A stretch of DNA of 64,000 bases from Treponema sp. (GCA_009777535.1 WRLP01000010.1:28928-92927); one strand, 5' to 3'; numbered from the stretch's first letter, positions 29,808 to 40,743 are shown. Notes: generated from the letters alone by a model not told the origin. A program made the numbers and translations.

Positions 29808-32534
29808 ATGATTGGAAAGAAAAATTATGGGATATTGTTTTTCATCATTGTGATCGCCTTCATTTTCGCTGCCTGCGAGAGCTCGACTACATCCGGAACC
29901 ACCTGCCCGCATAACTGGAGCTGGGTGATAACAAAAGCGCCAACGGCTACAGAAACCGGTACGGAAACAAAGACATGTACTCTTTGCGGTAAGACCGATG
30001 GTACACGCACGATTCCTGCGACAGGAAGTGGTAAAACAGCCATCAGTTTTGTAAATTTAAGTATTACCGCTCCGGTAAATGGAGCGACGCCAGGTACAAC
30101 GGCAACCGGCACAGGGTTTTTTTCCAAAGGCGTTGTTACCTGGTCGCCGGCTGATAATCCTTTCCGGGGAGGAATTGCATACACCGCGACCGTTACATTG
30201 ACAGCTAACAGCAGCCATACTTTTACAGGGCTTAATTCTGCATCCATTAACGGGCAAAACGCAGTATTGTCAAATAATACCGGCGGGACGGTCACGCTGT
30301 CTTACACCTTTCCTGCAACTGATACAAGAATGGTTACTGCTGTGGCAATTAAAACACAGCCAAACAATCTGACCTACACACACGGAGACACTCTCGATTT
30401 GACGGGGCTTGTGGTAACGCTAACCTACAATGATACTACGGCAGAAGATGTAGCTGCAGCAAACTTTAACGCCAAAAATATTACTGCAATTCCGGCACAT
30501 GGAGACCGGTTGGATTATGAATCGCATAACGGTCTGGGTGTTCAGATAAAATACGGCGATTTGGCTTCGTTGTATACCAACAGTTTGGCTTTTGGCACCA
30601 CTGGTTCCGGTTTTTTGGTTACATTAGGTTCCGGAACAGGACAGGTTACCATTGATATGTATGATTCTGATGGTAATGGCTGGGATCATAATGGCGCCTT
30701 GAGAATAAATGTAAATGGGACGGATATTCCCGATGCAAGATTGAACGGCGGCAGCTTTGGCACTTACTCTTTCCCGGTTGCATCAGGCGATGTATTAAAT
30801 ATTTATTGGACCGGAAACGCGGGTGATTATCATAATGAAAACGCATTTATAGTTTATTATACTGATATGCCTCCCAGTCCTTCGTTTACACCGTCCGGCT
30901 GGAATGGAAGCAACGCTCTGCTCTACAGGGTGCAGAATACATTATCCAATGCAAACTTAAATCAATTATTGGGTTCATTTACAGTTAACACGTTAATGTT
31001 CCCATACACAAGAAGTGAAATCCGGCCTGAGGTCACAGTAAGAGACGGTACAACGATACTTACGCCAACAACTGACTACACAGTGGTATATACCAATAAC
31101 ATCAATGTCGGAAACGCAACCGTTACTATCACAGGCAGGGGTAACTATACGGGCATGTCCGACAGCGTTAATTTTAATATTTATCCCAGGGTTATAAATT
31201 TTACTGTTGCTCCAATCGCAGCGCAGGCTTATACAGGAAGTCCCCTTACGCCTGTAGTAACAGTAAGAGACGGTACAACGATACTGACGCCAATAACCGA
31301 CTACACGGTGTTGTACAATAATAATACCAATATTGGAACCGCAGCCGTAAGCATAAGTGGCGTGGGCAACTATGCAGGCAGTACCGGCAGTGCTGATTTT
31401 ATTATCAATTCTGATGGCGCTGGTTTTGTGATTGATTCAATCACAACGCAAACATATACAGGAAGCCCCCTTACGCCGGAGGTCGTGGTAAGGTTTGGTG
31501 CGACGGAACTCACTCTATTCGATGACTATACGGTGACATATATTAACAACACCAACGCAGGAACCGCAACCGTAAACATAAGCGGTGTTGGTAGTTATGC
31601 GGGCAGTACCGGAAGTGTGAATTTCATTATAAATCCAAAGGTCATTACCTTTACAGTCGGCTCGATCGTACCGCAAGTGTTCACCGGAAGCCCGCTTACG
31701 CCGGGGGTCGTGGTAAGTGACGGTACTACCGAGCTTAGCTCTGGCTATACAGTGTCGTATGCCAACAACATCAATGCCGGAACCGCAACTGTTACCGTAA
31801 CCGGAACCGGCAATTATGCAGGCAGTACCGGTGGTACAACATTCACAATATTACAGACCGTGCCGGTTAACAGGTTTGAATACTACTGGGTGGATGCGCA
31901 CGACAGCCTTGTTACAACAAGTGGCGGTGCAACCAGCATAATCGCCGGCGGAACTTTAACCATAACAGCACAGGGAACCGGTTATGTTGTTAAGCACTGG
32001 CATTTGAATGGTATTGATACCGGCCAGAGCGGAAATACTTATGCATTCTCGGGTACAACAACCGGAAAGCATACCGTCGGCCTGTTTGTCGAAAAAGACG
32101 GCAAACTTTACAACACTAATATCATGATTGCGGTAGTATATCGTACTGTTACCATAGATATGTATGATTCTTTTGGTGATGGCTGGAACGGCGCTGCATT
32201 GAGAATCAATGTAAACGGATCAAACCTTTCACCTAATGCAACTGTATCCAGTGGTAGTAGTTATGATAATTACACATTTACTGTATCTGTAGGTGATGCA
32301 GTTCAAATTTATTTGTCTGCAGTTGGATCTTATCCAAGTGAAATTTCATTTATAGTCTATTACTCAGATACGCCGCCGAGTCCGCTTCATAGTCCAAGTG
32401 GGTCAACAGGTAGTGCTAATACTTACGGCTTAAACGGTTGGAGTGGAAGTAACGCATTATTATACAGGGGAAGAGGTTCGTTGTCGTCATCCACCCCTAC
32501 AACAACACCGTTAGGCTCATTTACGGTTCCATAA
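29808..32534 (+). CDS. Modular lipoprotein: Cys/His module, Ig-like repeats, four FTV..I..Q.YTGSPLTP.V.VRDGTT repeats, two DxxGDGWNGA domains
   Basis: Lipobox FAAC; repeats read from translation. Confidence 0.88.
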   Translation: MIGKKNYGILFFIIVIAFIFAACESSTTSGTTCPHNWSWVITKAPTATETGTETKTCTLCGKTDGTRTIPATGSGKTAISFVNLSITAPVNGATPGTTATGTGFFSKGVVTWSPADNPFRGGIAYTATVTLTANSSHTFTGLNSASINGQNAVLSNNTGGTVTLSYTFPATDTRMVTAVAIKTQPNNLTYTHGDTLDLTGLVVTLTYNDTTAEDVAAANFNAKNITAIPAHGDRLDYESHNGLGVQIKYGDLASLYTNSLAFGTTGSGFLVTLGSGTGQVTIDMYDSDGNGWDHNGALRINVNGTDIPDARLNGGSFGTYSFPVASGDVLNIYWTGNAGDYHNENAFIVYYTDMPPSPSFTPSGWNGSNALLYRVQNTLSNANLNQLLGSFTVNTLMFPYTRSEIRPEVTVRDGTTILTPTTDYTVVYTNNINVGNATVTITGRGNYTGMSDSVNFNIYPRVINFTVAPIAAQAYTGSPLTPVVTVRDGTTILTPITDYTVLYNNNTNIGTAAVSISGVGNYAGSTGSADFIINSDGAGFVIDSITTQTYTGSPLTPEVVVRFGATELTLFDDYTVTYINNTNAGTATVNISGVGSYAGSTGSVNFIINPKVITFTVGSIVPQVFTGSPLTPGVVVSDGTTELSSGYTVSYANNINAGTATVTVTGTGNYAGSTGGTTFTILQTVPVNRFEYYWVDAHDSLVTTSGGATSIIAGGTLTITAQGTGYVVKHWHLNGIDTGQSGNTYAFSGTTTGKHTVGLFVEKDGKLYNTNIMIAVVYRTVTIDMYDSFGDGWNGAALRINVNGSNLSPNATVSSGSSYDNYTFTVSVGDAVQIYLSAVGSYPSEISFIVYYSDTPPSPLHSPSGSTGSANTYGLNGWSGSNALLYRGRGSLSSSTPTTTPLGSFTVP

Positions 32535-32551
32535 GGTAAGGGGGAAGGAAA

Positions 32552-35500
32552 ATGAGGAAGGAGAAATTATCAATGAAAGACAGGAAATACAATATTATAT
32601 TCGGGTTAGCTCTTATTTGCGCGGTGTTATTTGCCGCTTGTGATAATGGTGTTAATTCACCATCAACTCGTACGCCCGTTGAAAGTGGTTACGGGAGAAT
32701 AAGCATCAGCCTGACAGGAGAGGAAGAGGATGTACAACAGGAAGAATCACAGGCGAGGACAGTGCTTCCCTCGGCTGCATTTGATAAATATGTGTACACA
32801 TTTACCAGGGCAGGCGAATCAACCGGTGTGGAAGAAACTCCCGACAGTGAAGGGTTCTTTATCCTCGAAGTTGGTACATACACAGTAGAAGTAGAAGGCT
32901 TTATGGGCGCTGAAGAACCTTATGTCATCGTGGCAAGCGGGGTATCCGGGCCATTTAATGTCGGTCCCGGCAACAATGCTCCGGTGGAAGTTCCCCTTAC
33001 CAGGATTGCTGCTGGAGCGCAGCAAGGGATATTCAGCTACACAATTACCTATCCGGCAGGCGCCGGGCTGGGAATTACTCTGCAAAAATGGCCGGGACTG
33101 GATGATATTATACTAAATCCTGTTGACGTGTCACAGGGTAACGGAAAGACCCAAACGCTTCTTTTAGACTCCGGTACTTACCTGCTGACAATTTTCGTCA
33201 GTAAAACCGGGCTGTATGCAGGTATAAGCGAGGCGGTGCATGTTGATCCACTGCTTACGACTGTTTATATAAAAAATTATTTAGATGATGATTTCCTGTC
33301 CAAACTTCCCGGCATTGCGGTTGCGGCCCCAACATTCAGCGGCGCTACCCAGAATAGTATTACCATTAATCCCGTAGACCCGCCCGCCAATGGACAAGAT
33401 GTCGAGTACGGTATCAGCACAACAGATAATGCAAATAACGTTTCCTGGCAGACAGGTTTGTCTTTTACCGGTTTGAACTCGGGGACAAGATACTACATCT
33501 TCGCCCGTTCGGCTGAAGATGGCGACTATACTGCTGCAGGTGCGGCAAGCGGAAGCCTGCAGGTAATAATAGTTACAAACTCTTCCCAGTGGAGTACCGC
33601 CCTCTCTACTACCAGCGGCACAGCCGGGAACCCCAGGGCTTATACCATTGCGGTCATAGAGAATTTTACCGTCAGTGGAACTACCGGTAACAGTTTAGGT
33701 ACAGCACAGTATGTTGTGGTAACGCTCAAAGGCAGCGGAACAGTTTCACTGAGCAGTAACGGCAGTGTGATCCGCATCGGCAACAATCAAACGTTTATAA
33801 TTGATGACGAAAACCTCATCCTGCAGGGGCGATCCGGCAATAACAATTCTGTGATTAATATCCAGAGCGGCGGGACGCTGGAACTTAAAAACGGCATAAT
33901 CAGAGGCAATACCAGCAGCACCAACGGAGGCGGAGTAAATATCTCCGGCGGCAGCTTTAGTATGTCAGGAGGAGCCATCAGCGGTAATACCGCCACCGGC
34001 AGTACTATCAATGGCGGCGGAATGTATATCTCCGGCGGTGCCTTTACCATGTCGGGGGGAATTATAAGCGGTAATGTTGCCGGCTACCGGGGCGGAGGGG
34101 TGTATGTAACAACCCCCGGCATTTTTACCATGACAGGCGGCACTGTGTACGGCAGTAATGAGGCTGCCCCGCTGGCCAACACCGCCAATGGCAGTACCAA
34201 CGGCGCAGCCTTATATGTGATAAGCGGTACGGCAAAATACGGTGATGATGTAAATATTTTACCCCACTCAGACAACCAGTCATTGTATACCAACTATACC
34301 ATTATTCCCGGCAGTGATGCACCCAATGCTGATTATGACATTACCGGGACAGGAACATATCTTTACGGCGATACCATAACTGTAATCATAACGCCAAAAC
34401 CAGGCGCATCACCGGGAGCAATTACCATTTGGTATGAGGGAGTAAGCCCCACTGTTTACCCCAAAAGTAATACAGTTCCTGTTAATGCCGGAACATATCT
34501 TGTAACCTTTGATGTAGTGGAGGCTCCGGGTTTCCCGGCGCAGGCAGGCTTACGTGCTGGGAACATTATTATTAATAGAGCAAATGGTGGGACAGTTAGC
34601 GCTCCAACGGTAAATACTGTAACACACGACAGTATTACCGTTAATCCTGTACCCCCCCCTAGTAATGGACAAACAGTCGAATATGCCAGAAATACTACAA
34701 CCACGGTACCATCAACCGGCTGGCAGGACGGCACAACTTTTACCGGATTGACAGGATCCACATCGTACTATTTATTCGCCAGGGCAAAAGAAAATGCCAA
34801 CTACAATGCAGGAACACCAGCGATAAGCGCTTCTACGACAACAACACTTCATTCATTTACTGTTGTTCAGGTTGGTGGTTCATCAGCTAATAGAACAAGT
34901 ACGACATCGCTGACCCTTAATTTTAGCGGCAACCCTGGTGCCATAAGCGCCAGTAACATTACTGTCAGCGGCGCTGCTTTAGGCGGCGGCGCTGTAACAG
35001 GAAGCGGAAACACCAGGTCTATACCTGTTAACCTTACACTTGCTCAAGGTGTAACATCCGGTATCGCAACGGTTTTGATTTCTTTTGCCGGTGTTCAAAC
35101 AAGTGCGGTGAATGTAACCGTATATAATTATCCACCTCTTACAGGAACAGTGAATATAACAGGAACACCTGCTGTAGGTAATACGCTTGCGGCAAATACC
35201 AGCCTTGGCGGCAGCGGTACTATTTACTATCAGTGGGTAAGGAACGGAACCACAAATATTGGCACCGATAGTACATATACCGTGCAAACCGCGGATGAAG
35301 AGTTTTCGATTACTGTAACCGTAACTCGTGCCAACAATTCCGGCAACATCACAAGCCCGGCAGTTGGTCCAGTTCCAAAAACACATAACTGGAATTCTTC
35401 CACTCCGCCGACAGGTGTTAATGATGGCCATATTGTAATAATTGGTGTTGGTGCATCGGGGACATTGGTTGTTCCTTCGGGTGCGGCGGTGACAATAAGC

Positions 35501-37657
35501 GATTCCGGTACCGGCATGGTCAACAATGGACCAAGAGCGATTACACTAAATATATCTGCCAACGCACGGGTTAATTGGACAGCAATGTATCAAAGTACTA
35601 ACAACCCTGTCGTTAGCATTATAAATGATGGCGGCGTATTAGATGTTGTATCAGGTATTATTCATAATGATTCAACCGGTAGAGCGATTAGCACATCTTC
35701 TGCCAGTACAATCATTGTTTCGGGAGGCCGTGTCAGTGGAGGGCCCTTTGGTGGTGCGGTCATTAATTCTACAAACGCCTCTGGTACTGTTACCGTTTCT
35801 GGCGGGCAGGTAATTGCGAATGGCGATAATACTAATAGACAGACAATCAATGCAGCAGGAACCTTAAATATAACCGGCGGGCTGGTAATTGCGGAGCTGC
35901 CAAATGCTGTTGGCGGTCAGGGCAGTGGTGTTGTAAATAAAACACCGGATCTCCTAACTAACGGCACGATCATTGGTTATACTTTGGGCGGTTCACATAC
36001 TGTTGGCTCAACAAGCGGATTGACATTTTTACCCAGCGGGGCAAATGTATCATGGGGTCTAAGAGATGCCTGGGAAACCGGCATTAATTACCATAGCAGC
36101 AGTTTTTATCCGCTTTCCGGCGTTAGTGTTAACAATAGGATAGTGTGGGATAGTAGTAGAGTACCTTCGTCTGCTTCCATTGCTACCGGCAGTATCATTA
36201 TCATTGCCGAAGGTGCAAGCAGTACACTGACAGTGCCAACTGGTATTGCAACAACGATTATCAGCCAGGGTACCGAGGCAGTTGATAATGGTAACAGGAC
36301 TATAACCCTAAGTATAGGTGCAAGCGCTCTGGTTACATGGAGGGCAGATTATAGTGGTGCTTCTTCTTCATCTTTAACAAGCGGAGGTTTTATAAATGTT
36401 TCAAGCACTGGTACACTTGATATTGCTGAAGGAAACATATCTTATAGCAATTCTAATTCTAATTATATTGATAGAAACAGTACAATTTATACCAATTCAA
36501 ACAGCAATATCATAGTTTCTGGCGGGGTCGTAAGCAATACAACTAATACGGCTATTTATTCCACAAGTACATCTGGTTCTGCTGTTACAATTTCCGATGG
36601 AGTCGTGAGTGCAACTAGCGGCAGAGCGATCTATTCCACAGGAGGCACTGCCACTGTTACTGTATCTGGCGGTGTTGTAAGCGCGACTAGCGGCACGGCG
36701 ATCAATTCTACAGGTACTTCCAGTGTTGTTACAGTTTCCGGCGGAGTCGTTAGTGCAACTACCGGCACGGCGATCAATTATACAGGCGCAGGTTCAGGTA
36801 TTGTTACAGTTTCCGGAGGTGTTGTTGGCGCGACTACCGGTACAGCTATTAACTATTCTAATAATAGCGGCAATCTAAATATTACCGGCGGTCTGGTAAT
36901 AGCGCAAAGAGGTGCTGTTTTGGGTACTGGCGGCGTCATAAACAGAAATAACTGGAACCTGCTTTCCGGCAATGGTACAATAATCGGTTATACACCAGGA
37001 GCTTATAACGCAGGAACTACAACAGGCCTGGTGTTTGAAACTTATGGAGGACCGGTTTCATGGGGATCAAACAACGGGCAAAGCGCCCTAAATCACCCAG
37101 CCGGGGTATATGCACCGGTTTCAGGTGTTTCAATTGGCGGTGTTACAACTATTATCAGTGAAGATTTCGAAGGGACAAATTCGTTTACCATGGTAAATGG
37201 TTCACTGACAAATCAATGGCGTGTGGGAACTGCAACCTCTTATGGCGGTGCAAGGTCTGCGTACATTTCAGACAACAACGGGACTTCAAATGCCTATACC
37301 ATTACAAGTTCATCTACGGTACATATGTATCGCAATGTAACCTTTACATCATCTTCAACGCCTTATATACTCGGTTTTTACTGGAAGGCACAAGGTGAAA
37401 GCAGCTATGACTATATGACTGTACATTTGGTTGAAGCAACTGTGACACCTGTTGCAGGAACTCCTCTGGTCGCAAGTACTAGAATTGGATTAGAAAGATA
37501 CAATCTTAGTAGTGGCTCTGGCTGGAATTATGCGAGCATTAGTATTCCTGCATCAAATTCCGGTACTACTAAACGCCTGGTATTTACCTGGGTTAATGAT
37601 GCAAGTGGAGGGACTCAGCCGCCGGTGGCAATTGATAATATTTTATTAACGCGGTAG
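32552..37657 (+). CDS. Giant (1701 aa) modular lipoprotein with right-handed beta-helix-like GGxISGN repeats and fibronectin-like domains
   Basis: Lipobox LFAAC; NNQTFIIDDENLILQG..., FSMSGGAISGNTATG..., VSGGVVSATSGTAI... repeats. Confidence 0.9.
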   Translation: MRKEKLSMKDRKYNIIFGLALICAVLFAACDNGVNSPSTRTPVESGYGRISISLTGEEEDVQQEESQARTVLPSAAFDKYVYTFTRAGESTGVEETPDSEGFFILEVGTYTVEVEGFMGAEEPYVIVASGVSGPFNVGPGNNAPVEVPLTRIAAGAQQGIFSYTITYPAGAGLGITLQKWPGLDDIILNPVDVSQGNGKTQTLLLDSGTYLLTIFVSKTGLYAGISEAVHVDPLLTTVYIKNYLDDDFLSKLPGIAVAAPTFSGATQNSITINPVDPPANGQDVEYGISTTDNANNVSWQTGLSFTGLNSGTRYYIFARSAEDGDYTAAGAASGSLQVIIVTNSSQWSTALSTTSGTAGNPRAYTIAVIENFTVSGTTGNSLGTAQYVVVTLKGSGTVSLSSNGSVIRIGNNQTFIIDDENLILQGRSGNNNSVINIQSGGTLELKNGIIRGNTSSTNGGGVNISGGSFSMSGGAISGNTATGSTINGGGMYISGGAFTMSGGIISGNVAGYRGGGVYVTTPGIFTMTGGTVYGSNEAAPLANTANGSTNGAALYVISGTAKYGDDVNILPHSDNQSLYTNYTIIPGSDAPNADYDITGTGTYLYGDTITVIITPKPGASPGAITIWYEGVSPTVYPKSNTVPVNAGTYLVTFDVVEAPGFPAQAGLRAGNIIINRANGGTVSAPTVNTVTHDSITVNPVPPPSNGQTVEYARNTTTTVPSTGWQDGTTFTGLTGSTSYYLFARAKENANYNAGTPAISASTTTTLHSFTVVQVGGSSANRTSTTSLTLNFSGNPGAISASNITVSGAALGGGAVTGSGNTRSIPVNLTLAQGVTSGIATVLISFAGVQTSAVNVTVYNYPPLTGTVNITGTPAVGNTLAANTSLGGSGTIYYQWVRNGTTNIGTDSTYTVQTADEEFSITVTVTRANNSGNITSPAVGPVPKTHNWNSSTPPTGVNDGHIVIIGVGASGTLVVPSGAAVTISDSGTGMVNNGPRAITLNISANARVNWTAMYQSTNNPVVSIINDGGVLDVVSGIIHNDSTGRAISTSSASTIIVSGGRVSGGPFGGAVINSTNASGTVTVSGGQVIANGDNTNRQTINAAGTLNITGGLVIAELPNAVGGQGSGVVNKTPDLLTNGTIIGYTLGGSHTVGSTSGLTFLPSGANVSWGLRDAWETGINYHSSSFYPLSGVSVNNRIVWDSSRVPSSASIATGSIIIIAEGASSTLTVPTGIATTIISQGTEAVDNGNRTITLSIGASALVTWRADYSGASSSSLTSGGFINVSSTGTLDIAEGNISYSNSNSNYIDRNSTIYTNSNSNIIVSGGVVSNTTNTAIYSTSTSGSAVTISDGVVSATSGRAIYSTGGTATVTVSGGVVSATSGTAINSTGTSSVVTVSGGVVSATTGTAINYTGAGSGIVTVSGGVVGATTGTAINYSNNSGNLNITGGLVIAQRGAVLGTGGVINRNNWNLLSGNGTIIGYTPGAYNAGTTTGLVFETYGGPVSWGSNNGQSALNHPAGVYAPVSGVSIGGVTTIISEDFEGTNSFTMVNGSLTNQWRVGTATSYGGARSAYISDNNGTSNAYTITSSSTVHMYRNVTFTSSSTPYILGFYWKAQGESSYDYMTVHLVEATVTPVAGTPLVASTRIGLERYNLSSGSGWNYASISIPASNSGTTKRLVFTWVNDASGGTQPPVAIDNILLTR

Positions 37658-37761
37658 GTATATGTACCGAACGAGGTGTCGGTCACTGAGCCGGCACTTT
37701 GTTCGCTGTTATGTGATAGGCATTCTGACGATTCTCACACGAATTTCAACCGGAGGATTTT

Positions 37762-38139
37762 ATGAAAAAGGTTTTTAATATTGGAATACCAATTCTTTTC
37801 TTTTTACTGGTTTCAGCCTGTTCGAGTACGAGTACGGCGGTAAGTACGTCTCCGCATGTTTATACACACACAAGCACGGAATTTGAAATTCTGGGCGAGG
37901 TTCTTCACGAGAGCAGCGATCGTGTCGGCTACAATGAGCTGCTAAGGGTTGCCAGGAATCTTTATCCCGACTGTGATTATGTGATCGATATCATGATCGA
38001 TCAAAGGGTAACAGCAATAACGACAAAAACAAGTTACTTCCCCATAAATTTAATATTTTTTTTACTGCGGGATACTCAGTCTACAGAAACAAGATCAACA
38101 TGGGTAATGCGTGGTACTGCCATAATGTATAAAAGATAG
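37762..38139 (+). CDS. Small putative lipoprotein
   Basis: FFLLVSACSSTSTAV lipobox; C(D)YVIDIMIDQRVT. Confidence 0.65.
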   Translation: MKKVFNIGIPILFFLLVSACSSTSTAVSTSPHVYTHTSTEFEILGEVLHESSDRVGYNELLRVARNLYPDCDYVIDIMIDQRVTAITTKTSYFPINLIFFLLRDTQSTETRSTWVMRGTAIMYKR

Positions 38140-38148
38140 GGTATAACG

Positions 38149-39393
38149 GTGAAAAAGAAACACTTTCTGCTTTTTATCGCCCTTGCTTTTGTCGGCGTAT
38201 CTCTGAATGCACAAACGCTTGACGAAGCAATACTGACCGCTGCAGTTCAATTTGCCAGAGAGTTACCTGCAAATTCCAGGGTTTCGGTTATCAGTTTTCG
38301 TTCTAACTCAGAAAGGCTTAATGATTATGTAGTTAACGAACTTTACGGCGCCATATTAAGAAACCGCAGGATTACTCCTGTAAGGCCAAACCAAAACCAG
38401 ATTTTTGATATTTACAGGAAACTTGGAGCAGGTGAAATAAACCGTGAAGCGGCTCAGAATATAGCGGAGCTGCTGGGAGTGCAGTATCTTATTACTGGCT
38501 CAATAGAAAAAATTCAATCTGATTACAGGATACATTTTAACGCTGTAAATACAGGTGCAGAGGTACAATCCTGGTATTCGGTAACGTTGAATTTGCAGAA
38601 CGATTCACGGTTCACCGGTCTTTTGGGTGGCGCTCCCGTAGGCGCCCCGCCGCCACAAAGGGAACCTGCCGCAAGCCTACAGCCCCCAGTAGCAGAAGAC
38701 ACCCCGTCGGTCTCGCAAAGTGAACCTGGCGCAAGCGCCCCGTCGCAGCAGAGAGAAGACAATCCAGGCGATCAGCTTTCTGTAACGCCAGAAGACTCTC
38801 CGCCGGCTTCACGAACGCCGCCGGTAAGGACGCAAACCGTTTCCAGCCCCGCCAGCCCCGCCACAGTAAGATTTTCTTTGGGAAACAATATAATAATTTC
38901 TTCATTTGAGAAAACTGCAAACTATTCAAATATTGAGTATGATGATAATACTTATGGTGCAACTTATTTAAATCCGATTACTCTGGTATTAAGCCTTCGG
39001 TTCTTGTACTCAATGGAAAATAATATGCGGTTAGGTTTGGGAGTAGATGCTGCTTATTCATTGGTAATGTTTCTGATAGTAGATAACGATGGCTATATGA
39101 CTGATTGGGGTTCATTTCCTTGGTATGTAATTATTGGATATAAAAGTGCTTATCTTCATATAGGTTATGATTTTGCAATTGGTGCATTATATATTGCTCC
39201 AAGTTTTATTATTAAAGAACGTTTATTGATAGGTATTCCTATATCACTATATGGCAGTAATACTCATTTTAGCTTTTCTAATAACTTGGATCCGCCTAAT
39301 ACGACTGATTGGCGGGGTGATATATTTGCGCCTTCTAGCACATTTCAAGCTGGAATTTCATTTCAGTATATTTTTGGCAGACAGCGCAGATAA
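38149..39393 (+). CDS. CsgG/LpoB-like N-terminal domain, Pro-rich linker, C-terminal barrel-like region
   Basis: VQFARELPANSRVSVISFRSNSERLNDYVVNELYGAILRNRRITPV...AQNIAELLGVQYLITGSIEKI. Confidence 0.65.
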   Translation: MKKKHFLLFIALAFVGVSLNAQTLDEAILTAAVQFARELPANSRVSVISFRSNSERLNDYVVNELYGAILRNRRITPVRPNQNQIFDIYRKLGAGEINREAAQNIAELLGVQYLITGSIEKIQSDYRIHFNAVNTGAEVQSWYSVTLNLQNDSRFTGLLGGAPVGAPPPQREPAASLQPPVAEDTPSVSQSEPGASAPSQQREDNPGDQLSVTPEDSPPASRTPPVRTQTVSSPASPATVRFSLGNNIIISSFEKTANYSNIEYDDNTYGATYLNPITLVLSLRFLYSMENNMRLGLGVDAAYSLVMFLIVDNDGYMTDWGSFPWYVIIGYKSAYLHIGYDFAIGALYIAPSFIIKERLLIGIPISLYGSNTHFSFSNNLDPPNTTDWRGDIFAPSSTFQAGISFQYIFGRQRR

Positions 39394-39408
39394 AAACAGG
39401 AGCAAAAT

Positions 39409-40482
39409 ATGAAAATTGAGAAACATTTTTTATTATCAATTGTTGTTACGGCATTATGCATCTCATTTTCCACTTGCGGGGATAATGACGATCCTGGAAG
39501 TTCTCCAGGCGGTAATGACCAAACGCCCGCCAGCGCAAGCAGTCTGTATAAAAAAGCGCCGCCTGTTTCTGCGTCCGACACTCCAGTCAATCTTTCCGGT
39601 ACATCAGGGGCAACCATTGTTGACAAGGCAGTTGCCTATGTTAATTCCAATCCCGGAACCTATACCCTCTTGTTGTACGAAGATATAGAAATAGCACAAA
39701 ATACCGGAAGGTTACTGAACCAGCCAAATGTTAACCTGACAATTATCGGCATTGATGCAGAACGGAAGATCAGCCTGAAATATCCGGGATCAATATTCGG
39801 CGTAGGAAATGCTTCAACCGAACCAACAAATATTACACTTACTCTGGCTGATAACATTACCCTAGTAGGGTACGCTCTGAATCATCTGCCGGCAGCGGCT
39901 GTTACAGGCGGAGCATCTTTAATTATGCAGGGTAACGCGAAAATTACAGGTAATAGTAATACTGCCATTGGCAGCTCCGGATTAGCCGGCGGGGTAATGG
40001 TATCAGGGGGACTTGGCGATGAGACGACCTTCATCATGAAGGATAACTCTGTTGTGTCGGGCAATACTGCGGGTGTAAGCGGCGGCGGAGTTTATATTGA
40101 TGCGTACAGTATTTTTACAATGCAGGGAAACGCCTCAGTGTCCGGTAATACTGCCAACTACTACGGCGGCGGAGTTTATGTATATGGCAGCAAAACATAT
40201 GGCAGCGGCAGTTTTATCATGCAAGGGGGGACAGTGTCCGGCAATACCGCCGGAGCAGGCGGCGGAGTGTATGCAGCGGGAAGTTTTATTATGAGCGGAG
40301 GCACGGTATACGGCAGGAGTGAACCTGCTCCGCTTGGAAACACTGCTACTATCGGATCGGCTCTTTCTTTAGGTGCAAGCTCCTCAACCCTCGACATAGC
40401 CCAATACGGCGACGGCTCAGACATTTTGCCCCACACAGATAACCTTACATACAGCACAAACAATACCATTATGGGAAAATAG
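39409..40482 (+). CDS. Modular lipoprotein sharing C-terminal module with the 1701-aa protein
   Basis: Lipobox FSTC; GSFIMSGGTVYGRSEPAPLGNTATIGSALSL...AQYGDGSDILPHTDNLTYSTNNTI. Confidence 0.85.
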   Translation: MKIEKHFLLSIVVTALCISFSTCGDNDDPGSSPGGNDQTPASASSLYKKAPPVSASDTPVNLSGTSGATIVDKAVAYVNSNPGTYTLLLYEDIEIAQNTGRLLNQPNVNLTIIGIDAERKISLKYPGSIFGVGNASTEPTNITLTLADNITLVGYALNHLPAAAVTGGASLIMQGNAKITGNSNTAIGSSGLAGGVMVSGGLGDETTFIMKDNSVVSGNTAGVSGGGVYIDAYSIFTMQGNASVSGNTANYYGGGVYVYGSKTYGSGSFIMQGGTVSGNTAGAGGGVYAAGSFIMSGGTVYGRSEPAPLGNTATIGSALSLGASSSTLDIAQYGDGSDILPHTDNLTYSTNNTIMGK

Positions 40483-40545
40483 CACCCTGCGCGAGGAAAT
40501 TCCGATTTTTTCCCCGCATAGGCATGGAAGCAACAGAAGACAGCT

Positions 40546-40743
40546 TCATCTGCTGCTTATATAATCATCAATTTCCTGTACGAAGTTTTCTGGCGATTCT
40601 ATGTGCCAAAGAAAATATGATTTATTCGCCAATTCCCAAAGGTTATACTTATCAAATAGGGCAATTACTTCACTGCCGGTTAAGTTTTTTTTGTTGCGAT
40701 AATATTCAATAACAAAAATCAGAAATTTATTTTCCTTGCTCAT
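40546..40743 (-). CDS. DUF3791-like small protein
   Basis: MSKENKFLIFVIEYYRNKKNLTGSEVIALFDKYNLWELANKSYFLWHIESPENFVQEIDDYI. Confidence 0.7.
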   Translation of the reverse strand: MSKENKFLIFVIEYYRNKKNLTGSEVIALFDKYNLWELANKSYFLWHIESPENFVQEIDDYISSR

